The notes beneath the pieces were generated by a model. The model was not told where the DNA came from. It saw only the letters and a program-made list of their open reading frames with translations, and ran no database searches. The position numbers and the translations under genes are program-made. Below are positions 54,112 to 62,817 of a stretch of DNA of 64,000 nucleotides, in pieces. The stretch's first letter is position 1; each line of letters opens with the position of its first letter. This DNA comes from Salinibacterium hongtaonis (GTDB lineage: Bacteria; Actinomycetota; Actinomycetes; Actinomycetales; Microbacteriaceae), in contig NZ_CP026951.1 of the NCBI RefSeq assembly GCF_003065485.1, positions 372,001 through 436,000 of the forward strand, given 5' to 3'.

Positions 54112-55398
54112 TCAGCCGTGTTGAACGGATGCCGGCAAGCGACGCTCCAGAAGCAGGGTTGCGGCGACCCCCACAAGGTTCACGGCGGCGAGCACCACGA
54201 ACGGCAACGCGTGGTCAGCGGCAAAGAGCGTCGCGAACAGAATCGGCGCGATGATCTCCGCGATGACCCACGAATACTGGAATGTCGCCAGGTAACGACC
54301 CCGCGCCGACGGGGGAGCGATCGCGGCGGCAATCGCCATCGATGACGGGGCATGCATCAGCTCCGCCACCGTGAACAGCAGGGTCGCGGCGACGAGAACG
54401 ACCCAGACGATGGGGCCACTCAGCATCCCTTCCTGGGGAGCAATGGCGGCGAAGCCGATGCACCACAGCGTCCATGCGCATCCGGCAGCCACGAGAACGC
54501 GGGTTCGTCGCAGGGGGGCGACAACTCGCACGATCACCCCGCCGAGCACGAGCACCAGCACGGCGTTGCCCACCAGCAGGGTGGAGGTGACCCAGGCCGG
54601 GCCGCCCAGAGCGTCGCGCGCGAAGGTGGGCAGCGCGATCGCCAGCGTGAGTGTCGACAGCGCGAAGATCACGTTGAGGCCGGTGAGGGCAACGAAGTTT
54701 GCGTCGCGCAGCAGGGTGCGGTAGCCAAAACGCTCCTCGCCCTGCTTATGCCGGGAGCTGGTCACGCGCACGGCAACGGCAATCGCCACCCCGGCGGCGG
54801 CAAAGCACGCGGCGGCAGCCATCGCGACACCGCGGAAGGCAGCATCCGAGCCGTCGGCGATCACCAGTCCGGTGATCAGCCCGCCAACACCGATGCCCAC
54901 CGTGCGGGCGATGTTCGCCCAGGCGAACCAGCCGTCGGTGCGGGTCGCCGCCACGATTCCGTCGACGTAATCCGAGATGAGCGTGAAGATCGACGACCAA
55001 TACAGCCGCGACCCCACGGAGCCCAGCATCGAGGCGACGAAGATGCCGATCGGCTCGTTCACCCACACGAGCGCCACATACGACGCCGCCAGAATCAGCT
55101 GCGACAGAATCACCACCCGCCGCGCGGAGAACCGGTCGACGAGCATCCCCGTCAGCGCCGGGATCGGCAGCGACACGGCGCTCGCCGCACCCAGCAGCAC
55201 CCCGAGCGTCGCGAGCGGCACATCGGTCAGCGTCAAAAAGTACACGAGGGCGAGCGGAAGAAACAGACCATTGCCGACGGATGCTACGGCGACAGCGCCG
55301 ATCAGAACGAGCCCGCCGCGGCTCGGCGTCGAGGGTGCCGGGGCCGTCGGTACGGCCGTCGGCGCGGGTGCCGTAGCTGGCGCGGGATCTGTGCTCAC
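54112..55398 (-). CDS. MFS transporter
   Basis: A 428-residue MFS protein with about twelve helices. A Pro/Ala-rich N-terminal 25 residues precede helix 1 (LIGAVAVASVGNGLFLPLALVYFLT). Loop 2-3 has LVDRFSARRVV. It resembles drug or metabolite efflux MFS proteins, but no subfamily is certain. The GTG start is eight bases after TATGCT. It is divergent from the GlcD-type gene over only 41 bases. Confidence 0.82.
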   Translation of the reverse strand: MSTDPAPATAPAPTAVPTAPAPSTPSRGGLVLIGAVAVASVGNGLFLPLALVYFLTLTDVPLATLGVLLGAASAVSLPIPALTGMLVDRFSARRVVILSQLILAASYVALVWVNEPIGIFVASMLGSVGSRLYWSSIFTLISDYVDGIVAATRTDGWFAWANIARTVGIGVGGLITGLVIADGSDAAFRGVAMAAAACFAAAGVAIAVAVRVTSSRHKQGEERFGYRTLLRDANFVALTGLNVIFALSTLTLAIALPTFARDALGGPAWVTSTLLVGNAVLVLVLGGVIVRVVAPLRRTRVLVAAGCAWTLWCIGFAAIAPQEGMLSGPIVWVVLVAATLLFTVAELMHAPSSMAIAAAIAPPSARGRYLATFQYSWVIAEIIAPILFATLFAADHALPFVVLAAVNLVGVAATLLLERRLPASVQHG

Positions 55399-55439
55399 GG
55401 GGTCACAGCATAACCACGTCGCGGCAGCACAATGGATTC

Positions 55440-56816
55440 ATGACGGACCACGCGATCATCGCCGAGCTTGCCGCGCTGCTCGATGCCGCTCAACTCGCCG
55501 CAGGCGATGCCGCGCTCGCCTTTGACCGTGACCACTCCGACGGCACAGGCCAGGGAGTGCCGATCGCCGCAGTGTTCCCCACAAGCACAGAGCAGGTCGC
55601 CGCAGTCGTTCGGTTGGCAGCGAAACACGGTGTGCCGATCGTGCCTCAGGGCACCCGCTCCGGCCTGGCCGGCGGCGCAAACGCGGTCGACGGATGCCTG
55701 CTGCTGAGCCTCGAGGGCATGACCAGCATCCTGTCCATCGATGTGGCCGATCAGGTCGTGACGACCCAGGCCGGGGTCATCACCTTCGAGCTCGCGCGGG
55801 CCGTCGCCGAGCGGGGGCTCTTCTACCCGCCAGACCCCGGGTCCTGGGCTATCTCGACCATCGGTGGCAACATCGCCACCAATGCCGGCGGCATGCGCTG
55901 CGTCAAATACGGCGTCACGGGCGACTTCGTGCGCGAACTCACGGTCGTCCTCGCGAGCGGCGAGATAATCCGCACGGGGCATCGCACTGTCAAGGGAGTC
56001 GCGGGGCTCGACCTGACCTCCCTGATCGTCGGTTCGGAAGGCACCCTCGGCATCGTCACCGAGGCGACCCTCGCGCTGCTGCCGACGCCGGGGGAGCCGT
56101 GTGGTGTGCTCGCCGCATTCCCGTCACCGAGCCAGGCGCTCGCCGCCGCCGACGCGATCATGGCGTCAGGTCGCCGCCCCAGCATCCTCGAATATTTGGA
56201 TGCCGGAACCATCGCCGCGATCTCCTCCTTTTCGCCGTCGTCCCGGCTTCCGGCCGGTGCCGGGGCCGCGCTGATCATCCAGTCCGACGAGGCCGGCCGG
56301 GCCGCCGACGACGCGGAGGAATACGCGGCGATTGCCGTCGCGTGCGGGGCAACGACCGTGGATATTGCCCAGGATGCTGCCGCCGTCGACGCCATCATGG
56401 AGGCGCGCAGAATGCTGCACGGCGCCATGCGTGCCGTCGCGGGGGCGAGCCTCAACGAAGACGTTTCTGTGCCGAGATCCCGCCTCGCGGAGTTGCTCAA
56501 GGGCATCGCAGTGATCGGTCAGAATGCCGGCGTTGACATCTTTTCGGCCGGTCATATCGGCGACGGCAACCTGCATCCGATCATCTGCTTTGACCCCGCG
56601 GATGCGGCGGCGGTAGCGACCGCAAACGACACCTATCAGCATGTGATCGCTCTGGCGATCTCCCTCGGCGGCACCGCCTCCGGTGAGCACGGGATCGGCT
56701 CGCTCAAGCGGGCCCACCTCGATGCTGAGCTGGGCCCCACGGTGCGCCAACTGCAGCGCAGCGTGAAGCACGCGTTCGACCCCGCCGGGCTGCTCAACCC
56801 GGGTAAGAAGCTGTAA
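55440..56816 (+). CDS. FAD-linked oxidase (GlcD/D-lactate dehydrogenase type)
   Basis: A 458-residue VAO-family flavoprotein. The FAD site is VPIVPQGTRSGLAGGANAVDGCLLLSLEGM, and GSWAISTIGGNIATNAGGMRCVKYGVT follows. The C-terminal cap has HIGDGNLHP and SGEHGIGSLKR. It oxidises a 2-hydroxyacid such as glycolate or D-lactate. CACAAT lies six bases before the ATG (leaderless). It converges with acsA with a 13-base gap. Confidence 0.9.
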   Translation: MTDHAIIAELAALLDAAQLAAGDAALAFDRDHSDGTGQGVPIAAVFPTSTEQVAAVVRLAAKHGVPIVPQGTRSGLAGGANAVDGCLLLSLEGMTSILSIDVADQVVTTQAGVITFELARAVAERGLFYPPDPGSWAISTIGGNIATNAGGMRCVKYGVTGDFVRELTVVLASGEIIRTGHRTVKGVAGLDLTSLIVGSEGTLGIVTEATLALLPTPGEPCGVLAAFPSPSQALAAADAIMASGRRPSILEYLDAGTIAAISSFSPSSRLPAGAGAALIIQSDEAGRAADDAEEYAAIAVACGATTVDIAQDAAAVDAIMEARRMLHGAMRAVAGASLNEDVSVPRSRLAELLKGIAVIGQNAGVDIFSAGHIGDGNLHPIICFDPADAAAVATANDTYQHVIALAISLGGTASGEHGIGSLKRAHLDAELGPTVRQLQRSVKHAFDPAGLLNPGKKL

Positions 56817-56829
56817 TAGGCACAGCGCT

Positions 56830-58821
56830 TTAGCTGGGCGGTGTCGTCCCGCGCAGCTTTTCGCTGATGATCTGCATCACCGAGGTGTCGGCCAGCGTTG
56901 TCGTATCGCCGACCTCACGCCCTTCCGCAACATCCCGCAGCAGGCGCCGCATGATCTTGCCCGACCGGGTCTTCGGCAGCTCGCTGACCACGAAGATCTG
57001 CCGCGGCCGCGCAATGGCTCCGATTTGCTCCGAGACATGGCTGCGCAGGATGCCGTTGGCCTCTTCGGGTGTCTGGGCATCCTCCTGATCGGCGCGCAGG
57101 ATCACGAAGGCCACAACGGCTTGACCCGTCGTGTCGTCGTGCGCCCCGACGACGGCGGCCTCGGCAACAATCGGATGCGACACCAACGACGACTCGATTT
57201 CGGCGGTCGAGAGGCGGTGGCCAGACACGTTCATCACGTCGTCCACTCGGCCGAGCAGCCAGATGTCGCCGTCCTCGTCGAGCCGCGCGCCATCGCCCGC
57301 AAAGTACATGCGGCGGTTCGTCGCGCCCGGCTGGTCGAACTTGTCCCAGTAGGTCTCGATGAACCGCTCGGGGTCGCCCCAGATGCCGCGCAGCATGGAG
57401 GGCCACGGCTTGGTCACCACCAGAAGGCCGCCGCTGCCATTGCCAACGGGCGCGCCGCCATCCGTCAGCACGTCGACGGTGATGCCGGGCATGGCCACCT
57501 GCGCAGAGCCCGGCTTGGCCGTCGTGATGCCGGGCAGAGCCGACACCATGATGGCGCCGGTTTCGGTCTGCCACCACGTGTCGACGATGGGGGCGGTTCC
57601 CGCGCCGATCACGTCGCGGTACCAGATCCAGGCCTCGGGGTTGATGGGCTCGCCCACCGAGCCGAGCAGGCGGATGCTGCTCAGGTCGAAGCCATCGGGC
57701 ACCGAACGACCGGTCTTCATGAACGACCGGATGGCGGTGGGCGCCGTGTAGAAGATGCTCACCTTGTACTTCTCGATGACCTCCCACCACCGGCCAGGGT
57801 GGGGTGCGTCGGGGGTTCCCTCATACAGAACCTGGGTCGCGCCGTTGGCGAGCGGGCCATAAACCACATAGCTGTGGCCGGTGATCCAGCCGACATCCGC
57901 CGTGCACCAAAAGACATCCGTCTCGGCTTTGAGGTCGAAGACGTTTTTGTGGGTGAACGCGGTCTGCGTCAGGTAGCCGCCGCTCGTGTGCAGAATGCCC
58001 TTGGGCTTGCCCGTCGTGCCCGACGTGTAGAGGATGAAGAGCGGATGCTCGGCATCGAACGCCTCGGCAGTGTGCTCGGTCTCCGCTGTGGCCATCTCCT
58101 CGTGCCACCAGCGGTCGCGGCCCTCGGTCCACTCGATGGCGTTCTCGCCTCGACGCACCACGAGCACGTTCTGCACTGAGTGGTCGCCCTCCTTGGCCAG
58201 CGCGTCGTCCACGGTGGGCTTGAGCGGCGAGACCTTGCCCTTGCGCCAGCCGCCATCGGCGGTGATCACGAGGCGAGCGTTCGCGTCGTCAACGCGGGAG
58301 CGGATGCTGTCGGCGCTGAATCCGCCGAAAATCACGGAGTGCACTGCGCCGATGCGGGCGACCGCGAGCATCGAGATCACGGCCTCAGGAATCATCGGCA
58401 GGTAGATGGCGACGCGGTCACCTGAGCGGATGCCGAGCGAGGTCAGCACATTGGCGGCCTTCTTGACCTCGGCCGTCAGGTCGGCGTAGGTGAGGGTGCG
58501 GGAGTCCCCGGGTTCGCCCTCCCAGTGAAACGCGACGCGGTCGCCGTTGCCAGCATCCACATGGCGGTCGAGGCAGTTGTAGGCAACGTTGAGGCGGCCG
58601 TCGGAGAACCATTTGGCGAAGGGGGCGTTGTCCCAGTCGAGCGTGCGGGTGAACGGTTTCTCCCACTGCAGCAGCTCGCGGGACTGGTTTGCCCAGAACT
58701 CTTCGGGGTCGGATGCCGCCCTGCCGTAGATCTCGGCGGTGGCCACGGCGTTGGCCGAAAACTCGCTGCTGGGAGCGAACCGGCGGGTCTCGTGCTGCAG
58801 GCTGTCGATGTTGGTGCTCAT
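56830..58821 (-). CDS. acsA: acetyl-CoA synthetase
   Basis: A 663-residue acyl-adenylating enzyme of normal Acs length. The P-loop is LFILYTSGTTGKPKG, then DVFWCTADVGWITGHSYVVYGPL, WWQTETGAIM and GHRLSTAEIESSLV. LPKTRSGKIMRRLLRD holds the catalytic, acetylation-controlled Lys622. It makes acetyl-CoA from acetate, ATP and CoA in the cytoplasm. AAAGGAG lies twelve bases before the ATG, a longer spacing than usual. It lies next to the 6C RNA and tad locus, as acs does in mycobacteria. Confidence 0.95.
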   Translation of the reverse strand: MSTNIDSLQHETRRFAPSSEFSANAVATAEIYGRAASDPEEFWANQSRELLQWEKPFTRTLDWDNAPFAKWFSDGRLNVAYNCLDRHVDAGNGDRVAFHWEGEPGDSRTLTYADLTAEVKKAANVLTSLGIRSGDRVAIYLPMIPEAVISMLAVARIGAVHSVIFGGFSADSIRSRVDDANARLVITADGGWRKGKVSPLKPTVDDALAKEGDHSVQNVLVVRRGENAIEWTEGRDRWWHEEMATAETEHTAEAFDAEHPLFILYTSGTTGKPKGILHTSGGYLTQTAFTHKNVFDLKAETDVFWCTADVGWITGHSYVVYGPLANGATQVLYEGTPDAPHPGRWWEVIEKYKVSIFYTAPTAIRSFMKTGRSVPDGFDLSSIRLLGSVGEPINPEAWIWYRDVIGAGTAPIVDTWWQTETGAIMVSALPGITTAKPGSAQVAMPGITVDVLTDGGAPVGNGSGGLLVVTKPWPSMLRGIWGDPERFIETYWDKFDQPGATNRRMYFAGDGARLDEDGDIWLLGRVDDVMNVSGHRLSTAEIESSLVSHPIVAEAAVVGAHDDTTGQAVVAFVILRADQEDAQTPEEANGILRSHVSEQIGAIARPRQIFVVSELPKTRSGKIMRRLLRDVAEGREVGDTTTLADTSVMQIISEKLRGTTPPS

Positions 58822-58926
58822 GGTGCTTCGGCGCTCCTTTGCGTTCGAACGAGAGTGCGACCGCCCCTTTCGGGGCGAAGCTGGGAACTCGATGGAATAG
58901 AGACTAACGCCTAGCTAAATTGACTG

Positions 58927-58954
58927 TTGTGGATGCATCGGATTGGGGTACACT
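58927..58954 (+). promoter_or_regulatory. promoter of the 6C RNA
   Basis: TTGTGG (58927-58932) and TACACT (58949-58954) have a 16-base spacer. Transcription would start near 58961. Confidence 0.55.
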
Positions 58955-58960
58955 AGGCAA

Positions 58961-59063
58961 ACCGGATGTCAATTCGGCTTAGCGGCGCAACTGTGATTCC
59001 CCCCAATCACGCGCTGCTGTGGCGGCGCCAGTTCCCCCCAACGGGCGCCGCCCCTCTTCTTTT
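58961..59063 (+). ncRNA. 6C small RNA
   Basis: Two hairpins each present exactly six C in the loop, the hallmark of the actinobacterial 6C RNA family. Hairpin 1 is GTGATT-CCCCCC-AATCAC (58993-59010). Hairpin 2 has a 9-base GC stem (59021-59029 with 59044-59052), an inner GTT-CCCCCC-AAC, and a T-rich tail (59055-59063) acting as terminator. The RNA would be about 103 bases. In M. tuberculosis the homologue (B11) acts on G-rich ribosome binding sites; targets here would be GGAGG-type leaders. The first 32 bases are less conserved in structure. Start and exact length are inferred. Confidence 0.88.
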
Positions 59064-59502
59064 AACGGCACTGCTTCATGAGGGTTACTCTCTAACGTTC
59101 AGCTAGAGAATGAGGGATCTTCGGGCGGCGGCATTCGATGCCGGGTTGAATCTTCTGCGGGCCCGTCGCTGTCGCGAGGTCGCGGAGCCTAGTGGCGATG
59201 CCCTCTAGCGGAGGTCTGTGCGGCGCACTCGATCGGGGTGCATTCGTCTGAAAATGGGGTACATGCCTACCCCTCGTTTGAGGGGCATTCGGCGCGCGTC
59301 CCGTTGACTGCCCACCAACGGCGGGGATCGGCCGCCGCACGGACAGCGCTCCGCATTCTCGCGGTTTGGTGAAACGGGGGACGTCGTAGGGTCTGTGCCG
59401 GCGTGTGACAGGCACTCCCTCCCACGCCTCCAGGGCGGCCACCCTCCCCATCTTTGCGCCGGCGACACCGAGCGGCTGGCGGCAGTTTCTAGTGTCGCCC
59501 CC
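59064..59502. other. 440-base region without a gene
   Basis: No credible open reading frame is present between the 6C RNA terminator and the tad ATPase. Only short hairpins are seen, such as CCCCTC-GTTT-GAGGGG (59270-59285) and GGCAT-TCG-ATGCC. In related actinobacteria a CpaE/Ssd gene usually occupies this position on the tad side. Confidence 0.6.
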
Positions 59503-60732
59503 ATGAATCAGCATCAGCACACCGCAGCACCCCTTCGCGATTTCGCGCCGCCCTCGGGCTCTCGTGGCGGTTTTGTGCCCGTGAGGCCGTCGCGCACGCG
59601 GGTCGAGGGCGCGGTGCCGGCTGCTACTTCGCCAATCCGCTCTACGCTGGCTCCTCCCGCGCAGGATCGTAGGGCGCGAGGCAGGGTGCCGGTGCCCGAG
59701 TTGGGCCCGTTAGCCCCTTTTGTCGCCGAAGCCGGAGTGACCGATCTCTTTGTCAACGGAGTCGACGGGGTGTGGGTCGATCGAGGGCAGGGGGTCGAGC
59801 GCCGCTCCCGGCTGGCGTTGTCGGAGGATGAGCTCAGAGAGCTCGCCGTCTCGCTCGTGTCGGAGGGGGGCCGCCACATCGACGAGTCCTCGCCGTGTGT
59901 CGATGTGCGCCTTCACGACGGCATCAGGGTCCACGCCGTTCTACCGCCCGTGTCGTCAACGGGCACGCTGATCTCAATTCGAATCCCGCCGGTCGAGCAA
60001 CTCAGCACCGCAGACCTTGCTGCGGCAGGGTTTTTCGATCAAGTTGGGCTTGCCCGCATTCACGACTTGGTGAAGGGCCGCGCCAATCTGCTCATCACGG
60101 GCGCTGGCGGCAGCGGCAAAACAACGCTTCTCGCGGCTCTGCTCGCCCTTGCCCCGCAAACGGAGCGCATCGTCACGATCGAGGATGTCGCCGAACTCCG
60201 CATCGCGCATCCGCATGTGGTTTCACTCGAAGCCCGTCAGCCCAACCTTGAGGGTGCTGGCGGCGTCGGGCTCGAACGACTGGTGCGGGAGGCGCTGCGG
60301 ATGCGCCCGGACCGGTTGGTCGTGGGGGAGTGCCGGGGCGCCGAACTGCGCGAGCTCCTTGCGGCACTCAACACCGGTCATGATGGCGGCGCTGGCACCC
60401 TGCACGCCAATTCCCTCGCCGACGTGCCGGCGCGGCTTGAGGCGTTAGGTGCTCTCGCCGGGATGAACGCCGAGTCGGTGGCGCGGCAGGCGGTCAGCGC
60501 AATCGGAGCCGTCATTCACGTGACCAGAAAGGCGGGCGTGCGCTCGATCGACAGCATCGGCCGCTTCTCGCTTGATCACAATGATCGGCTCACCATTGTC
60601 GAAGAATCAGTCACGAGCGCCGGGTCGGGCATGGTCGACAAGGGGTTCGACAGGCCGGGCATCGTCGACGGTCGTCGACAGAACAGACAGGTCCGCATCT
60701 CCGACGGGTCGGGCAATGAGCGCGCCGAGTGA
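59503..60732 (+). CDS. CpaF/TadA-type secretion ATPase
   Basis: A 409-residue GspE-family ATPase. After a variable 60-residue N-terminus come VTDLFVNGVDGVWVDRG, the Arg/His-rich VRLHDGIRVHAVLPP, Walker A TGAGGSGKTTLL, an Asp box IVTIEDVAELRI, LRMRPDRLVVGECRG (Walker B region) and NTGHDGGAGTLHAN (His box). It powers assembly of a tad-type pilus. TAGTGT lies seven bases before the ATG (leaderless). The next gene overlaps by 17 bases. Confidence 0.92.
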   Translation: MNQHQHTAAPLRDFAPPSGSRGGFVPVRPSRTRVEGAVPAATSPIRSTLAPPAQDRRARGRVPVPELGPLAPFVAEAGVTDLFVNGVDGVWVDRGQGVERRSRLALSEDELRELAVSLVSEGGRHIDESSPCVDVRLHDGIRVHAVLPPVSSTGTLISIRIPPVEQLSTADLAAAGFFDQVGLARIHDLVKGRANLLITGAGGSGKTTLLAALLALAPQTERIVTIEDVAELRIAHPHVVSLEARQPNLEGAGGVGLERLVREALRMRPDRLVVGECRGAELRELLAALNTGHDGGAGTLHANSLADVPARLEALGALAGMNAESVARQAVSAIGAVIHVTRKAGVRSIDSIGRFSLDHNDRLTIVEESVTSAGSGMVDKGFDRPGIVDGRRQNRQVRISDGSGNERAE

Positions 60733-61708
60733 GCCCGCCGAGGCCCTCGCCTCTGTCGTGCAGCGGCTGGGGGTGCTGCTGGCGGCAGGGGTTGCCCCGG
60801 CATCGGCTTGGCGATACCTGGCCGAGGCCAAGAGTGCCTCTCCGCAGGTCGTCGGCATCGCGGCTCGCATCGCTGCAGGAGCGTCGGTTCCCGATGCTGT
60901 GTTGGAGTCGATCTCGCAGGACGAGGGCGCTCAAGGCGCTCATGGCGCGGCGGGAGTGCGCCATTGGCGCCGCGGTCGTACCGCAGCTCGGAGCGCGGAT
61001 CAGCGGCAGAACAGCCTCAGGGGGCTCGCCGCGGCATGGTCGGTGGCAACGGATGCGGGGGCGCCCCTTGCCGCAGTGCTGGAATCGTTCGCCTCGTCTC
61101 TGAGAGACCTCACTCAGACCAGGCGAGCGCGGGAAGTGGCGCTCGCCGCGCCCCTTGCCACGGCGCGACTCGTTGTGGCCCTCCCTCTCGTTGGTTTGCT
61201 GTTCGGATTCACCCTGGGGTTCGACACAGTCGGCACACTTTTCGCCACGCCTCTCGGTCTCGCCTGCCTCGCTGGCGGTGTGGGACTCATGCTCGCCGCA
61301 CGGGGATGGAATCGCAGACTTGTAGCCCGTGCGGAGCCGACCGACGTCACACCAGGGCTCGCGCTGGATCTGCTTGCCATCGCCGTTTCGGGCGGCGCCT
61401 CGCTGCAACGATCGCAGCAATCGGTCGACAAGGCCGTCGCTGCGTGCGGGCTCAGCGGGCAGGCCGATGCCGCCGCGGAGATCCTCTCGCTCTCTCATCG
61501 AGCCGGCGTTCCCGCAGCAGCGCTCCTCCGGGCAGAAGCCGATGAATGTCGCAGGGAGGCACGCGCGGCGGGGGAGCGGGCGGCGGCTCGCCTGTCGGTC
61601 TCGCTCATGGTGCCGCTGGGACTGTGCGTTCTCCCCGCATTCATGCTGCTGGGCGTCGCCCCTCTCATGATCTCCGTGGTCTCGCAGACCTTCGGAGGAG
61701 TCGCATGA
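60716..61708 (+). CDS. TadB-TadC fusion membrane protein
   Basis: A 330-residue protein with two T2SSF-type halves. The first (about 1-210) has LGVLLAAGVAPASAWRYLAE, LTQTRRAREVALAAPLATARLVVALPLVGLLFGFTLGF and a second helix. The second (about 215-330) has LLAIAVSGGASLQRSQQ, SLSHRAGVPAAALLRAEADECRREARAAGERAAARLSV and two final helices. In mycobacteria these are separate genes (TadB and TadC). It would form the inner-membrane platform of the pilus. Confidence 0.85.
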   Translation: MSAPSEPAEALASVVQRLGVLLAAGVAPASAWRYLAEAKSASPQVVGIAARIAAGASVPDAVLESISQDEGAQGAHGAAGVRHWRRGRTAARSADQRQNSLRGLAAAWSVATDAGAPLAAVLESFASSLRDLTQTRRAREVALAAPLATARLVVALPLVGLLFGFTLGFDTVGTLFATPLGLACLAGGVGLMLAARGWNRRLVARAEPTDVTPGLALDLLAIAVSGGASLQRSQQSVDKAVAACGLSGQADAAAEILSLSHRAGVPAAALLRAEADECRREARAAGERAAARLSVSLMVPLGLCVLPAFMLLGVAPLMISVVSQTFGGVA

Positions 61709-61998
61709 CCCACGATGCCCGAGGCGCCCAGCCGCTCAGGGCCCAGCCGCTCAGCGCCTGGCCCATGTCCACAACAGCACTGTCCACCATACGAAAGGTC
61801 GCCATGAATAAATTGCATCTGTCACCACGGCTCGCGCGTCTGCTCCGGCAGGAGAGAGGAGCGGCCACGGCAGAATACGGAATCGTCATCATGGCCGCCG
61901 TCGGATTTGCTGGTCTACTGGTCGTGATCCTTCGCAGCGAAGAAGTGCGCGGCATTCTCACCGACCTCGTGCGGAACGCGCTTGCGTTCGGTGGTTAG
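61705..61998 (+). CDS. DUF4244 pilin-like protein
   Basis: A 97-residue protein. RQERGAATAEYGIVIMAAVGFAGLLVVIL is the class III signal/hydrophobic helix of Flp-like prepilins, and DUF4244 is the actinobacterial form. The ATG overlaps the previous TGA (ATGA), which makes it translationally coupled. It is the likely major pilin. A prepilin peptidase is not in the window. Confidence 0.86.
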   Translation: MTHDARGAQPLRAQPLSAWPMSTTALSTIRKVAMNKLHLSPRLARLLRQERGAATAEYGIVIMAAVGFAGLLVVILRSEEVRGILTDLVRNALAFGG

Positions 61999-62332
61999 CG
62001 CGCGGTCGGAGCGCGGCAGCGTAACCGCAGAATTCGTTGTGGCGCTGCCGGCCGCGCTTGTCGTGATCATCACGGCACTCGCCGGTGTGCAGCTCGGGTC
62101 TGTCGTGCTCCGGCTCCACGATGCGTCCGCCATCGTGGCACGCTCCGTGGCCCGCGGCGACAGCATCGAGGGCGCGCAGGCCAGGGCATCGCGCCTGGTC
62201 CCCGGAGCGCTCTTTTCCGTGGCACGGGTCGGCGACCTCGTCTGCGCCTCCGCCGAGGCCCGGGGCAGGGGCGTGCTGGCATCCGTGCCGATCAGCGCCC
62301 GCTCCTGCGCCCTCAGTGGGCCTGCCCCATGA
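61991..62332 (+). CDS. TadE-family pseudopilin
   Basis: A 113-residue protein. SERGSVTAEFVVALPAALVVIITALAGVQL is the TadE signature (a Glu in position 5 of the helix), followed by a short extracytoplasmic domain with two Cys. GTG 61991 overlaps the previous stop by eight bases. Likely a minor pilin. Confidence 0.87.
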   Translation: MVSARSERGSVTAEFVVALPAALVVIITALAGVQLGSVVLRLHDASAIVARSVARGDSIEGAQARASRLVPGALFSVARVGDLVCASAEARGRGVLASVPISARSCALSGPAP

Positions 62333-62724
62333 CGCACGCGACCCCGTCGCGGGGCGCCGCGATGCGGGATGGCGAGCGGGGCGCCGGGTCAGTTCTGGTT
62401 GTCGCCATCCTCTCTGTCGCGGTGCTGTCGCTGGCGCTGGTCATCCCCTTATATAAGGGACTCGTGCTCAACCGGGTTGCGGCTGGGGCGGCGGATGCTT
62501 CTGCGCTCGCCGCAGCAGACGTGGCGGTCGGCATTGTGCCCGGCGATCCGTGCTCGGTTGCCCAAACCGTCGCCGCTGCCAACGGTGCCGAGCTGGCCCG
62601 ATGCGAGGTCGACGGGCTTGTCGCCACGGTCCTCATAACGGTCGCCCGCGACGGCTTTGTGGTGGTTTCCGGGGCAACTGCGGGGCCAGCTCCCAGACCT
62701 CAATTAGCAGGCACCAAGGGTTGA
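62329..62724 (+). CDS. Rv3654c-like TadE-related pseudopilin
   Basis: A 131-residue protein. DGERGAGSVLVVAILSVAVLSLALVIPLYKGLVLNRVAAGAADASALAAAD is the signature of the Rv3654c/TIGR03816 group found last in actinobacterial tad loci. The start ATG overlaps the previous TGA. It is probably a minor pilin or secreted factor. Confidence 0.86.
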   Translation: MTHATPSRGAAMRDGERGAGSVLVVAILSVAVLSLALVIPLYKGLVLNRVAAGAADASALAAADVAVGIVPGDPCSVAQTVAAANGAELARCEVDGLVATVLITVARDGFVVVSGATAGPAPRPQLAGTKG

Positions 62725-62746
62725 GTGTGTATGGTTTCGGATGTTG

Positions 62747-62764
62747 GCCCGCTTATTAACGGGC
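62747..62764 (+). other. short hairpin between tad operon and topA
   Basis: GCCCG and CGGGC form a 5-base stem around CTTATTAA. It may be a weak terminator or a topA leader element. Confidence 0.3.
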
Positions 62765-62817
62765 AGCAGACCGTCGCGCAGCATCCTGCCCGGTGAGCAC
62801 TATCTACGAGGAGTCCG

